Assembly: GCF_030409805.1 (NCBI RefSeq)
Contig: NZ_JAUFQP010000013.1
Location: 998,501-1,062,500, forward strand
Origin: Algibacter miyuki
Lineage (GTDB): Bacteria; Bacteroidota; Bacteroidia; Flavobacteriales; Flavobacteriaceae
Direction of reading: 5' to 3'
Length of the DNA: 64,000 nucleotides
Shown here: positions 45,701-53,955 of the stretch, one piece after another
Layout: the number at the start of each line of letters is the position of its first letter
Position numbering within the stretch: the stretch's first letter is position 1
Notes under the pieces: generated by a model
What the model was told of the DNA's origin: nothing
What the model saw: the letters and a program-made list of their open reading frames with translations, nothing else
Databases searched by the model: none
Made by a program: the position numbers and the translations under genes

Positions 45701-45873
45701 GAAATACTAGCGGAAGGTGGCAGCGGCGTAACTATTAGGTGCTCACTTTCTAAAGAAATTCGCGGGTTTAAAGCCGTGGTTTCCATGGTTTCTGTTTCAT
45801 TTTGGGTTAGGCCAAAATAGAGCGTAGATGCTATAAGTGAAAATAGCAAAGCTTGAAGAGTGAAATTCTTCAT
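39754..45873 (-). CDS. Giant SprB-like PKD/Ig-repeat adhesin with type B T9SS domain
   Basis: The ATG at 45871-45873 is chosen (2039 residues) because it opens on a signal peptide; the frame extends upstream to a GTG at 45900. Residues about 55-740 hold several PKD domains (SWNFGDGTTSTSENP, FTWNFGDGSPE). Next come about four Ig-like repeats with the recurring block YQWYSN. Residues about 1330-1800 hold six or seven SprB repeats (CFGANDG.I....GG..PY..W). A last PKD (VSWDFGDGTFSSEENPEHTY) precedes the gliding-motility-associated C-terminal domain (LIMPNAFTPNGDTMN, YDTWGSLIYSETG, NGNYYFTLKA). It is exported by T9SS with its SprF-like partner and probably acts as a surface adhesin in gliding or biofilm. 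Ligand unknown. Confidence 0.92.
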   Translation of the reverse strand: MKNFTLQALLFSLIASTLYFGLTQNETETMETTALNPRISLESEHLIVTPLPPSASISGNATVCKNASPEPEITFTGSNGAAPYVFTYNINGGANIDITSTGNTSTINRNTSTTGSFVYKLISVRDAANEITTINKTVTVVISEPTIDFSFNNNNTCSGTSIAFTSNATGNGPFTYSWNFGDGTTSTSENPIHKFTALGCATSTFSVALTVTDDNGCTNTVTKNISVIDKPDIEFKDFNFSNPAQFFNNCSNTSSDENFTITVENITGPTCVTGYTVDWGDGTSEPFNTPTLTHTYTYANTFKMQITGTGSNGCENTKTYIVKNASNPQGNIVSPGSTQNLCAPAEIGFTISSNWGANSIDTTYEINYGDGTTSVFLQEDMISTSYYNATDPKNSTPFPIPHTYSSSNCPSDFEATIFIQNSCATTPGNSGGIRILKNTDAKFEADDIACLNTPVLFTNTSDTASSYDCSDFIEFTWNFGDGSPEIVTNNYNSVNHTYLNSGNYSVTLTADNGICAKTDFQQDICIEPQLIANFNLNNTEGCAPLAVQTTNTTDLSESCGGEEYLWEVTYTSGLCATGAEQWTFTGGTDENSAAPTFNFETSGTYNLKLTVTNSCGSSDTTQTIEVKQPPKATINSIADVCGSASITPIATVDSCAPASEVLTYAWNFPGGSPATANTLDPGTITYATSGDYEITFSVTSSCGTTTDKETFSINPIPNITNTNLTQTICSGTDTNAVTLTSDIANTTYTWIATAPTAVSGYTASGTSDVIPLQTLTNSNTTSEAVTFTITPSIGGCDGTPVNLIITVEPAPEFTTQPQPETICLNGAVTDLTVSVNGPGTPAYQWYSNTTDDNTTGTLIPLETSNSFTPSNTPTGITYYYVIASFTSGAGCDEITSQTARVEIVEGVQIDSQPLNSQNICIGGTIPSALSVTHSGGTGTVSYQWYSNSTNSNTGGIAISGANNINYTPPAFTLAGNYYYYIMISLNGSGCSPITSDVSEVIVSNTPVVNTQPTPTQTLCQGIAPQNLEVSVSDGIGSSYTYQWYSNSVNSNSGGTLITSATSNIFTPPTSTIGTLYYYAEISQTSFNCNTTSNTAEVVVNAAPAITAQPVSATYCLGDVINPLSVSYTDGVGTPAYQWYSNSTNDTNTGSPISGEIGSSFNPPSGTATSNYYYVVITFSSGGCTLITSDVAEIIINQTPSINNTSDIICSGTSFSVTPSNSAGNIVPTGTTYTWTAPIITPTGTISGASAENSPQSSINQILTNNTTTPSTVTYTVTPTSGICVGNNFTVTITVNPSISISSTITNSNCFGANSGALDISISGGVPFSTGNPYQISWSGPNGFSSTSEDISNLEPGDYTVNILDDGGCPFTETLNIKEPDELIFSNINFNPETISCFGANDGSIGIEISGGTAPYTYAWTRNGSPFANTEDLNNLAPGDYEVTVTDARSCSPITQDFEIIEPTVLDVTLVNQTNIDCFGFSTGSININTTGGRPIEVSPSVFDYTYTWQGPNGFTSNQQNVTGLIAGTYQVTVTDKSNCTDTLNVILTESTEIIIDYTATEIKCYGDNDASITINNITGGNAPYTIAWSNLGSGNSQSNLSPGTYIITVTDATNCEKEATVIIEEVPVFEITPTITNVSCFGANDGRIVLNLVGGITPVNLVWNDDPSAGVERNNIGPGTYTVTITDGTPCEITETFTITEPDALTLSGNTTDALDCANANSGQINLIVTGGTLPLTYLWSNGATTEDLNNIPPGDYSVLVTDANGCDISGNWTINRFEPLEIDVNTNTIFDCDAKTVQQTFEAQASGGVPPYSYTWSSGTVSGSSGQLMNTDFNGLVIIEVTDNIGCTTNLSYQVEIPVLGDADFNVTSNTLSNFGFYSIHDPIQFTNTATGDFIAVSWDFGDGTFSSEENPEHTYLNEANYTVTQTVTYPFGCVYTKTINIDVTKGYDLIMPNAFTPNGDTMNAYFHPETKALNDFEFHIYDTWGSLIYSETGDNLTGWNGKIKDTEAENGNYYFTLKAKTSYGKIITEKGKFVSIK

Positions 45874-46070
45874 AAGGTTAGGTTGGTTAATAGCTGACAC
45901 TAAAGTAATTATTTTTTTGCGTTGTCATCGAAAAACTACAATTTAAATGTGTTTTTTCAGAAATATTATTAATTGGAGTATTAATTTTTGTAATTCTTAG
46001 TGGTGTAAGTTTTAATTGAAAAATAAGCTATCTCTAAATTCTTGTTTATATTTACGCATAAAATTTTTAG

Positions 46071-46988
46071 ATGAAAGCATTAGTTATATCGGGTGGAGGA
46101 AGTAAAGGCGCTTATGCAGGAGGTGTGGCTCAATATTTGATGCAACATGAGGGGCGCGAATACGATATGTATTTAGGTACATCTACCGGCAGTTTATTGG
46201 TGCCGCATTTGGCTGCTGGTAAAATTGAAAAAATATACGATGTTTTTACTAATGTTAAACAGAGTAACATTTTTAGTATCGATCCTTTTGTAAAACGGAA
46301 GAATGGCGATCGAGAATATGTTACCATCAACTACTTTAACACCTTAATACAGTTTATTAAAAGTAAGCGTACTTTTGGTGAAAGCACAGCGCTTAAACGG
46401 TATTTGAAAAAACATTTTACTAGAGAAGAATTCGACTTAATTAAAGCAACTAAAGACGTTATTGTTACGGTGTCTAATTTATCTAAAAATAGAGTAGAGT
46501 ATAAGTCTATTAAGGACTTTACTTATGATGAGTTTTGCGAATGGATCTGGATTTCTTGTAATTATATTCCGTTTATGTCTTTGGCGAAGGTGAATGGTTT
46601 TGAGTATGCCGACGGTGCTTTTGGTTGTGTTGTGCCTATTCGGGAGGCTATTTTACGTGGAGCTACCGAGGTTGATGCCGTAATTTTAGAATCGGAAAAT
46701 ATGGAATATAATAAGGTGCTTGGTAAAAACCCATTTTCGTTAATGCTGAATTTATTTGGGCATTTATTAGATCAGGTGGAGCGTAGTGATATTGCTATTG
46801 GTAAGTTAGCAGCCAAATACAAAAATGTGCAACTTAACTTGTATTATACACCTTCGAAACTTACAGAAAACTCATTGATTTTCAATAAAAAACACATGAC
46901 TACGTGGTGGCAGCAAGGTTTTGATTATGCTGAAGCTAAAAGCAAACAAGCACGTTCTAACGAGTTGCGCCCTGATATTTTACCATAA
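46071..46988 (+). CDS. Patatin-like phospholipase
   Basis: The 305-residue protein has the patatin Ser-Asp dyad: the oxyanion loop GGGSKGAYAGG (8-18), nucleophile S38 in the GTSTG box, and catalytic D181 in YADGAFG. No signal peptide is visible, so it is probably cytoplasmic. It should hydrolyse acyl ester bonds of lipids. Its 3' end overlaps the convergent gene by 9 bp. Confidence 0.92.
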   Translation: MKALVISGGGSKGAYAGGVAQYLMQHEGREYDMYLGTSTGSLLVPHLAAGKIEKIYDVFTNVKQSNIFSIDPFVKRKNGDREYVTINYFNTLIQFIKSKRTFGESTALKRYLKKHFTREEFDLIKATKDVIVTVSNLSKNRVEYKSIKDFTYDEFCEWIWISCNYIPFMSLAKVNGFEYADGAFGCVVPIREAILRGATEVDAVILESENMEYNKVLGKNPFSLMLNLFGHLLDQVERSDIAIGKLAAKYKNVQLNLYYTPSKLTENSLIFNKKHMTTWWQQGFDYAEAKSKQARSNELRPDILP

Positions 46989-47498
46989 ATCGGACACTTC
47001 ATTTTTTATAAAGGATAAGGCTGCATCGGTGGGGGCAAGTCGGTCCATCATTTCAGTTAAAATAACTTCTCTTAATTTATTTGCAGTATCTGTTTTTTCT
47101 AACAAAGTCGCTTTTCTTATCAATTGAATCGTGGCGTTTTTCGATGCTGTTACAATACTCCAACACTTATCGCTTATATAAATTTGTTGCGATAAATTAT
47201 GTTCAAATTCTTGTTCGATGCTCTGTATCAGTAAAGCTTCGTAATGTTCTTTATTTGTAGATGTTGGAGCGACACGAATAAGTAATTTTGAAGGGGTAAT
47301 ACGCTCAAGAAATAAGGCCATGCGCTCGTAAGCTTGCAGACGTAAAGGTAGTGCGTTTACTTGCAGGTCTTTTTGGAGTAAAAAACGTCTTCGGCCATCT
47401 TCATTTTTAATGTGTTCTCTAAAAAAGTAAAAGGCGATTAATCCCGTAATTATCGAAGGGATTATATACATGATGAGGTTTAATAGCTGTGCTGTCAT
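46980..47498 (-). CDS. Membrane-anchored protein of unknown function
   Basis: The 172-residue protein begins with one membrane segment (LNLIMYIIPSIITGLIAFYFF), followed by a charged cytoplasmic part rich in helix-forming residues, including RLQAYERMALFLERITPSKLLIRV. I know similar conserved proteins in Flavobacteriaceae but no function. A candidate promoter lies just upstream. The 3' end overlaps the patatin gene on the other strand. Confidence 0.8.
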   Translation of the reverse strand: MTAQLLNLIMYIIPSIITGLIAFYFFREHIKNEDGRRRFLLQKDLQVNALPLRLQAYERMALFLERITPSKLLIRVAPTSTNKEHYEALLIQSIEQEFEHNLSQQIYISDKCWSIVTASKNATIQLIRKATLLEKTDTANKLREVILTEMMDRLAPTDAALSFIKNEVSDLW

Positions 47499-47517
47499 AG
47501 GCTTAATAATACACTTA

Positions 47518-47525
47518 CAAACATA
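47518..47525 (-). promoter_or_regulatory. Possible -7 element for the membrane-anchored protein
   Basis: On the minus strand this reads TATGTTTG, a full match to TAnnTTTG, placed 20 bases before the ATG. At the expected -33 distance the minus strand reads ATG rather than TTG, so the match is partial. Confidence 0.4.
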
Positions 47526-47879
47526 AGGTGTTTTTTTATAAAAACATAAGATTTTCTAATGCTTGCATGAAATAACACTTTCGTTGAACCAAAAAATGTT
47601 GTGAGTAAATACATCTATCGAACATTATATTATAGATAATATTTTGCCAAAGCTGTTAACTTTTTCAACCTAATTTTTTTACACAAATAGGAGTAATGTT
47701 TTGCAATACAAAACAAATCTAACTGTTAGTATTGCCGACGTTAATATTATATAGGAACAATGCAAACGGACGCTAATGGTATGGTTGAGCTTTTATAGAT
47801 TTCCAGGAAGCATAAAAAAAAATTGAATAACAATACACGTCATTAGAGATATGTAAAGCACTAATGAGACTTAAAATTA
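47526..47879. other. Intergenic region without a recognised gene
   Basis: About 350 bp between the start of one minus-strand gene and the terminator of the next. I see no ORF longer than 12 codons with coding character, no tRNA, and no strong hairpin. An ATG at 47760 with AGGAA upstream opens a 12-codon frame that I do not call a gene. Confidence 0.6.
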
Positions 47880-47880
47880 A

Positions 47881-47912
47881 AAGCCATTTCTTTTAAAGAA
47901 ATGGCTTTTTTT
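47881..47912 (-). terminator. Hairpin terminator after the glutamate synthase-like gene
   Basis: AAGCCATTTC and GAAATGGCTT form a perfect 10-bp stem around TTTTAAA, with runs of A/T on both sides (T9 on the plus strand, A/T-rich on the minus strand). It lies directly after the stop codon of the minus-strand gene at 47913. Confidence 0.8.
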
Positions 47913-49457
47913 TTATTTTCCACCAAGAAACGGACAGTCTTTTAGGCTTTGCATGCCCGTAAAAGGAACTTTTGTTTTTTCGTACATGTAGGTGCGACTT
48001 AAATCTTTAGCAAGGTCGTTGCCATCGATATTAATTTCTATATCAGTCATTTTAAACTGACACGGATGTTCGTAACCTGCAGCATGAGAAATCTCTATTA
48101 ATTCTTTTCTAAAAGTCTTATAATATTGCGCTAAACGTTGCGCTTTTATTTCAGGATCTATACCGTTTTGCAACCATTTATTTTGGGTGGCAATACCTGT
48201 AGGGCAACGGTTAGTGTGGCAAATTTGTGCTTGTATACAGCCAATACTCATCATAGATTCTCGAGCAACATTAATGCAATCTACCCCCATAGCAAAGGCC
48301 ATAGCAGCTTTTGCAGGAAAACCTAGTTTTCCACTACCAACGAATACAATGCGTTCGCTTAATCCTTTATCTTTAAATAGTTTGTATAAATCTGAAAAAC
48401 CATAAACCCAAGGAAGAGAAACATGGTCGGCAAAACTTGGTGGCGCTGCTCCGGTACCACCTTCGCCACCGTCTACGGTAATAAAATCGGGGCCTTTACC
48501 GGTTTTTTGCATAATATCGGCAAGCTCTTTCCATTGGTCTAATTTCCCAATAGCAGCTTTTATACCTACAGGTAATCCTGTGGCTTCAGCAATTTCCTCG
48601 ATAAATTCAACCATTTCTTGTACGTTAGAAAATGCTTTGTGATTTGGAGGTGAAAGCACATCTTTTCCTATTTCAACATGACGAATTTCTGAAATTTCCT
48701 GTGTTATTTTTGCGCCTGGTAATACGCCGCCTTTTCCAGGTTTTGCACCTTGCGAAAGCTTAATTTCAATGGCTCGGATAAAAGGTTTTTTCGCAACTAA
48801 TTCTACTAGTTTTTCTAATGAAAATCCACCATCAGGATTACGTACACCAAAATAACCGGTTCCAAAATGAAAAATAACATCGCCGCCATGACTGTGATAT
48901 GGCGATAAGCCTCCTTCACCTGTATTGTGGTAAGCGTCTGCAATTTTTACGCCTTTGTTCATCGATTCTACAGCTTTTGCTGAAAGGGATCCGAAACTCA
49001 TGGCCGAGACATTAATTACCGATGCCGGACGAAATGGTTTTCTACGCTGATTGAATTCTCCCATCACTTTGGCACATGGAAGAAAGGAGTTATCCACTTT
49101 ATTAGGGTGATTTTCGTCTTTAATTTCATAAGGCATCATCGCATTATGAACAAAAAAATGCTGATGCTGAAAGATGTCACGGTCGGTACCAAAACCTTCG
49201 TAGTTATTTTCTTTCTTTGCTGAAGCGTAAATCCAACCACGTTCAATACGGTTAAATGGTAATTCTTCCCGGTTGTTGGCTACAAAATACTGACGCATTT
49301 CTGGTCCAATACTTTCTAACCAATATCTTAAATGGCCAACAATTGGGAAGTTGTGACTTATAGTGTGGTGTTTTTGTAAAACATCACGAATGGCAATTAC
49401 GGCTAGGGCAATTAATACCCATACCCACCAAGAAATGTTTCCGATAAAATCTAACAT
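47913..49457 (-). CDS. FMN-binding glutamate synthase family protein, membrane-anchored
   Basis: The 514-residue protein matches the stand-alone synthase domain of glutamate synthase. It shows ASVINVSAMSFGSLSAKAVE, an EIKLSQGAKPGKGGVLPG stretch, ITVDGGEGGTGAAP for FMN, and a cysteine cluster CIQAQICHTNRCPTG that should hold a 3Fe-4S cluster. Unlike GltB it has an N-terminal membrane anchor (WWVWVLIALAVIAI) and no amidotransferase domain. It is probably a ferredoxin-linked or other FMN/Fe-S oxidoreductase; whether it makes glutamate is not established for this subgroup. It is transcribed alone. Confidence 0.9.
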   Translation of the reverse strand: MLDFIGNISWWVWVLIALAVIAIRDVLQKHHTISHNFPIVGHLRYWLESIGPEMRQYFVANNREELPFNRIERGWIYASAKKENNYEGFGTDRDIFQHQHFFVHNAMMPYEIKDENHPNKVDNSFLPCAKVMGEFNQRRKPFRPASVINVSAMSFGSLSAKAVESMNKGVKIADAYHNTGEGGLSPYHSHGGDVIFHFGTGYFGVRNPDGGFSLEKLVELVAKKPFIRAIEIKLSQGAKPGKGGVLPGAKITQEISEIRHVEIGKDVLSPPNHKAFSNVQEMVEFIEEIAEATGLPVGIKAAIGKLDQWKELADIMQKTGKGPDFITVDGGEGGTGAAPPSFADHVSLPWVYGFSDLYKLFKDKGLSERIVFVGSGKLGFPAKAAMAFAMGVDCINVARESMMSIGCIQAQICHTNRCPTGIATQNKWLQNGIDPEIKAQRLAQYYKTFRKELIEISHAAGYEHPCQFKMTDIEINIDGNDLAKDLSRTYMYEKTKVPFTGMQSLKDCPFLGGK

Positions 49458-49595
49458 ACGTTTTTGAGGTTTTAATTTAGGAATTTAGACGTAAAGATAT
49501 TTAAAACTTAAATATTTAATGGAATTGTTCATAATTTTTATGAATTCAATCTTAAAAAATGCTGAACAATAGTTAATTTCACGCTTTAAAATGTA

Positions 49596-52001
49596 TTGGA
49601 TTTGAAAAAGGATTTAGAGAAGGAGTTAAAGGAGCAGTTAGGTAAGTTAAACGAAGCACAATTGGCGCCTACCATACAAAAGGATGGTCCCATGATTGTT
49701 ATTGCCGGCGCTGGTTCGGGAAAAACACGTGTGCTTACATTTCGTATTGCTTATTTAATGAGTCAAGGCATTGATGCTTTTAATATTTTGTCGTTAACTT
49801 TTACCAATAAGGCGGCAAAGGAAATGAAAGAACGTATTGCTACTATTGTAGGAAATAGCGAAGCGAAAAACCTATGGATGGGAACGTTTCACTCTGTGTT
49901 TGCTAAAATTCTACGTATGGAAGCCGATAAACTTGGGTATCCATCAAATTTTACAATATATGACACGCAAGATTCCGATAGGTTAATTTCTTCTATTATT
50001 AGAGAAATGGGTCTGGATAAAGATCTTTATAAATATAAACAAGTCCGTTCTAGAATTTCATCTTATAAAAATAGTTTAATTACCGTTCGTGCTTATTTTC
50101 AAAACCCGGAATTGAAGGAAGCTGATGTTATGGCACGCCGACCAAGAATGGGGGATATCTATAAGGAATTTGTAGACCGTTGCTTTAAAGCTGGAGCAAT
50201 GGATTTTGATGATTTATTATTGAAAACCAACGAACTATTAACCCGTTTTCCTGAAGTTTTAGCAAAATATCAAAATCGATTTAGATACATTTTAGTGGAT
50301 GAGTATCAAGATACAAACCACTCGCAGTATTTAATTGTGAGAGCTTTATCTGATAAATTTCAAAATATTTGTGTGGTTGGTGATGATGCGCAGAGTATTT
50401 ACGCCTTCCGTGGTGCCAATATCAGTAATATTTTAAACTTCCAGAATGATTATGATGATGTGAAGGAGTTTAGATTAGAACAAAATTACCGATCAACTAA
50501 AAATATTGTAAACGCTGCAAACTCTATTATTGATAAAAATGAAACCAAACTAGATAAAGTAGTTTGGACGGCGAATGATGAAGGACCCAAAATTAAAGTA
50601 AACCGATCATTAACCGACGGAGATGAAGGGCGCTATGTGGCCAGTACCATATGGGAAACTAAAATGAACGACCAGTTACCAAATAGTGATTTTGCCATTC
50701 TATATCGTACCAATGCGCAATCGCGTTCTATTGAGGACGCCTTAAGAAAGCGTGATATTCCTTATAGAATTTACGGTGGTTTATCGTTTTACCAAAGGAA
50801 AGAAATTAAGGATGTTTTAGCTTATTTAAGGTTAATTATTAATCCTGCTGATGAAGAAGCATTAAAGCGTATTATCAATTTTCCAGGCCGTGGTATTGGT
50901 CAAACTACGGTAGATAAATTGATTGTTTCCGCTAATGGATATAAGCGTTCTATTTTTGAGGTGATGAAAAACATTGATAAAACAGATGTTAAAATCAATG
51001 CAGGAACAAAAACCAAACTTAAAAACTTTGTTACTTTAATTGAAACTTTTCAGGTATTAAATGAAACCGCTGATGTTTTTGAATTGGCAGAATACGTAAC
51101 CCGAACAGCAGGTATTATTACCGAATATAAAAAGGATAACACGCCAGAAGGTGTTGTTAAAATTGAAAATATTGAGGAGCTTATCAATGGTATGAAAGAT
51201 TTTGTGGAAGGCCAAAAAGAAATAGCCGATACCACAGGAAATTTAGCCGAATTTCTAGAAGATGTTGCTTTGTCAACAGATATGGATGCCGATAAAGGTG
51301 ATGCTGATCATGTGGCGTTAATGACGATTCACTTAGCGAAAGGTCTAGAGTTTCAACATGTATTTATTGTTGGTTTAGAGGAAGATTTATTCCCGAGTGG
51401 AATGAGTATGAATACACGTAGCGAACTTGAAGAAGAACGTCGTTTATTTTACGTGGCCTTAACACGTGCCGAAAAACAAGCCTATTTAACCTATGCTTTA
51501 TCACGTTATCGTTGGGGTAAATTAGTAGATTCTGAACCAAGTCGTTTTATAGAAGAAATAGATGAACAATATCTTGATATTGTAACACCAATAGAAGAAC
51601 GTCGTTTTAACCCGATGTTGGATGCTAATATTTTTGGTGATAGTGGTAATAAACCTGTTAATCCAAATAAAATACGATTCAAGCCAGCTAAACAAGCTGT
51701 TTTGAAAAAAGGAGAGCCAGCAAAAGGAGGGCAACAAAAATTTGTGGCAAATAAAACGCCTAAGAATTTAAAACCTGTAGGAAAAGCTTCAAGTAGTAGT
51801 GCGGCTGCCGCAGCTGGTGGAGCGAATTTATTTGATGGAAAATTAACTGTTGGAAACGTGGTAAAACACATTCGTTTTGGTACTGGTGAAGTACTAAAAA
51901 TAGAAGGTGCAGGCGCCGATATTAAAGCCGAAATTAAGTTTCAGCATGGTGGCGTTAAAAAGTTATTGTTACGTTTTGCTAAGCTTGAAGTTATTGGCTA
52001 G
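49596..52001 (+). CDS. uvrD: UvrD/PcrA-type superfamily 1 DNA helicase
   Basis: The 801-residue protein has all UvrD/PcrA motifs: Walker A IAGAGSGKTRVL, LTFTNKAAKEMKERI (Ia), LVDEYQDTNHSQY (II), VVGDDAQSIYAFRGA (III), FRLEQNYRSTKNI (IV), MTIHLAKGLEFQHVFI (V) and RRLFYVALTRAEK (VI). A C-terminal linker with an Ala/Ser run leads to a Tudor-like end (VGNVVKHIRFGTGEVLKIEG). It unwinds DNA in nucleotide excision and mismatch repair. The only plausible start is TTG at 49596; the nearby ATG at 49591 is out of frame. Confidence 0.95.
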   Translation: MDLKKDLEKELKEQLGKLNEAQLAPTIQKDGPMIVIAGAGSGKTRVLTFRIAYLMSQGIDAFNILSLTFTNKAAKEMKERIATIVGNSEAKNLWMGTFHSVFAKILRMEADKLGYPSNFTIYDTQDSDRLISSIIREMGLDKDLYKYKQVRSRISSYKNSLITVRAYFQNPELKEADVMARRPRMGDIYKEFVDRCFKAGAMDFDDLLLKTNELLTRFPEVLAKYQNRFRYILVDEYQDTNHSQYLIVRALSDKFQNICVVGDDAQSIYAFRGANISNILNFQNDYDDVKEFRLEQNYRSTKNIVNAANSIIDKNETKLDKVVWTANDEGPKIKVNRSLTDGDEGRYVASTIWETKMNDQLPNSDFAILYRTNAQSRSIEDALRKRDIPYRIYGGLSFYQRKEIKDVLAYLRLIINPADEEALKRIINFPGRGIGQTTVDKLIVSANGYKRSIFEVMKNIDKTDVKINAGTKTKLKNFVTLIETFQVLNETADVFELAEYVTRTAGIITEYKKDNTPEGVVKIENIEELINGMKDFVEGQKEIADTTGNLAEFLEDVALSTDMDADKGDADHVALMTIHLAKGLEFQHVFIVGLEEDLFPSGMSMNTRSELEEERRLFYVALTRAEKQAYLTYALSRYRWGKLVDSEPSRFIEEIDEQYLDIVTPIEERRFNPMLDANIFGDSGNKPVNPNKIRFKPAKQAVLKKGEPAKGGQQKFVANKTPKNLKPVGKASSSSAAAAAGGANLFDGKLTVGNVVKHIRFGTGEVLKIEGAGADIKAEIKFQHGGVKKLLLRFAKLEVIG

Positions 52002-52073
52002 GTTATTTAATGGGGTTATAGCGAATTATTTCATTTTATAATTGGGCTGTTTCGCCTACAAATATCCAAAGGA

Positions 52074-52988
52074 ATGAATAAGTTTGTTGTCATATCGATA
52101 TTTTTTATTCTTAATTTTTCTTGTAAAAATAAAGGTGCTAAAACTATTGAAAAGACCAAGTTTCAAGAAATAGCGCATGTTGATTATGTTTTAAACAAAC
52201 CGGTTGAAACTATAAAAGGTGTTTTAGTATTGTTTGGTGGTTATCCAAAAAAGGCTGAAGATATCAAACGTGAATTTCCGATAATTAATAAAGCAAAAGT
52301 GCATAATATTGCTGTTTTGTATATGAATTATAATCGCACGATTTGGCTTACCATTCAAGAACAACAAGATTTATCTGCACAGCTTCAAAAGATATTTACG
52401 GAGAACAAATTACCGACAAATAACATTTTTATAGGCGGGTTTTCAAGTGGTGGAAATGTGGCATTATTAATTAGTGATTTTTTAGCGGAGCAAAAATCGA
52501 AGCTAAATCCGCAGGGTGTTTTTATAGTGGATTCCCCAGTTGATTTAGTGGCCTTATATGAGACTGCTGAAAAAAATATAATACGTAATATCTCTGAACC
52601 TGCCGTTCTAGAAAGTGCTTGGATACTCGAAACTTTCAATAAAGCATTTGGAAGCCCCGATCAAGCTATTTCTAAGTATGAAGCTTCTGCCATATTTACT
52701 TCTAGAACAAATAATAGGCATAATATAAAGCATCTGGCTGAAACTAAGATTAGGTTGTATACTGAACCTGATACTCTATGGTGGAAAACAAATAAAGGGG
52801 CTGAATATGATGAAATGAATGCGTTTTACATAAAAAAGCTTTCCGAGAGTTTGAAGGATTCAGGTTTTAAATCTGTTGAATATATTTCCACAGAAAACAA
52901 AGGCTATCGTTCTAATGGAGAACGCCATCCGCATAGTTGGGCAATTGTTGATAAAGCAGGATTGGTTAATTGGATGTTGGATAAATAA
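52074..52988 (+). CDS. Alpha/beta hydrolase-fold lipoprotein
   Basis: The 304-residue protein starts with a short hydrophobic segment and a lipobox (LNFSC), then an alpha/beta hydrolase pattern: VLFGGYPKKAED, nucleophile elbow GGFSSGGNVALL (GxSxG), VDSPVDLVALYE, and a late HPHSWAIVDK, which could supply the His. Substrate unknown; a periplasmic esterase or peptidase is possible. It follows uvrD by 72 bp on the same strand. Confidence 0.7.
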   Translation: MNKFVVISIFFILNFSCKNKGAKTIEKTKFQEIAHVDYVLNKPVETIKGVLVLFGGYPKKAEDIKREFPIINKAKVHNIAVLYMNYNRTIWLTIQEQQDLSAQLQKIFTENKLPTNNIFIGGFSSGGNVALLISDFLAEQKSKLNPQGVFIVDSPVDLVALYETAEKNIIRNISEPAVLESAWILETFNKAFGSPDQAISKYEASAIFTSRTNNRHNIKHLAETKIRLYTEPDTLWWKTNKGAEYDEMNAFYIKKLSESLKDSGFKSVEYISTENKGYRSNGERHPHSWAIVDKAGLVNWMLDK

Positions 52989-53201
52989 AAACACGTCTTT
53001 ATTTCGTTTGAAATTTCCCTATATAAGTTTCTTGTTTTTTTGAATATTATCTTCTCAAAATTATTTGAACAAACCACTTTTTTTAGAGAAGTTTCAATAT
53101 TGATTTCAGTTCTACTTCAGAATAAATTGTTAAAATATTTAAACACCGAAAGTTTTTTTGTTGTTTAGCATCTAAATTAAATAACCAAAATTTAAATTTA
53201 G

Positions 53202-53882
53202 ATGAGATTCCTTTTTGTATTAGCAAGTATTTTGAGTTTTAGTGTAATGTCTGCACAACGTGGTGGAGGTGGACAAGGAGGAGGTACTAGAGGCGGTAAC
53301 TCGGGAGCTGAGCAACAACAACGTAAAGAGATAACCTTTGAGGCTGCTAAAGCAGCGGGAATATTTAATTACGACGACGTTGCATCTATTAAAAAAATTA
53401 AAATCAAGAAAAAAGATGAGGCTTTAATTTTAAATGTGCGTCAGGTTATTGAAAGATATAACAACAAAGTAAACGAGATTGCGCTTTTAAATAAAGATAA
53501 TTTTGATACTTTAAATGTATACATGAATACAGTTATAAAAGAATCGCGATCTATTAGAAGTCAAAATAGAGAAACGGGAAGTTATGGCAGCATGGAACGT
53601 GGGGAAGAAGACCAAAATAGTGCCATGAGTGTAGCAAGAAAACTCAGCAAAGAAAAAATAGACCCAGCAAAAAAGGCTATTAAAATAGCAGAAGAAAAGT
53701 TAAATGCAGATATGGAAGGTCTTTTAAGCGAAAATCAATATGCAAAATGGTTAAAATATCAAGTTCAGGTTAAGGAGGAGTTAAACCCTAAACCAGAATC
53801 GAAGTCAAGTAGCGATGTTATTCAATCACAAGGAGGGGGTAGACAAGGCGGAGGATCTCGTGGTGGAGGTAGAATGCGCTAA
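53202..53882 (+). CDS. Secreted protein with Gly/Arg-rich ends and helical core
   Basis: The 226-residue protein has a signal peptide (ending VMSAQ). A Gly/Arg/Gln-rich stretch follows (RGGGGQGGGTRGG), then a charged helical core (about 45-200), then a second Gly/Arg tail (QGGGRQGGGSRGGGRMR). In the core, LLSENQYAKWLKYQ resembles the LTxxQ region of Spy/CpxP-type periplasmic proteins, but the similarity is short. I give no function. It is followed by a strong terminator. Confidence 0.75.
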   Translation: MRFLFVLASILSFSVMSAQRGGGGQGGGTRGGNSGAEQQQRKEITFEAAKAAGIFNYDDVASIKKIKIKKKDEALILNVRQVIERYNNKVNEIALLNKDNFDTLNVYMNTVIKESRSIRSQNRETGSYGSMERGEEDQNSAMSVARKLSKEKIDPAKKAIKIAEEKLNADMEGLLSENQYAKWLKYQVQVKEELNPKPESKSSSDVIQSQGGGRQGGGSRGGGRMR

Positions 53883-53898
53883 TTTCAAATTGGTGAAT

Positions 53899-53940
53899 AA
53901 AAAAGGCAGATATTTCTTAATAGAAATATCTGCCTTTTTT
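53899..53940 (+). terminator. Strong bidirectional hairpin terminator
   Basis: A perfect 19-bp inverted repeat (AAAAAAGGCAGATATTTCT and its complement) around a TAAT loop, ending in T6, lies between the convergent genes ending at 53882 and 53956. Confidence 0.92.
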
Positions 53941-53955
53941 AATATATATAATCTG

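Noticed and set aside
39754-45873. Possible CRISPR-like or DNA repeat array
   Set aside because: The repetition is at protein level (Ig-like and SprB repeats of about 80-90 residues) with varied DNA; there are no short identical repeats with equal spacers.
47760-47798. 12-codon frame preceded by AGGAA
   Set aside because: Too short to support coding, no homologous pattern, and Shine-Dalgarno sites are not informative in this group.
51506-51871. 121-codon minus-strand frame inside uvrD
   Set aside because: It overlaps the conserved C-terminal region of the helicase and has no recognisable features.
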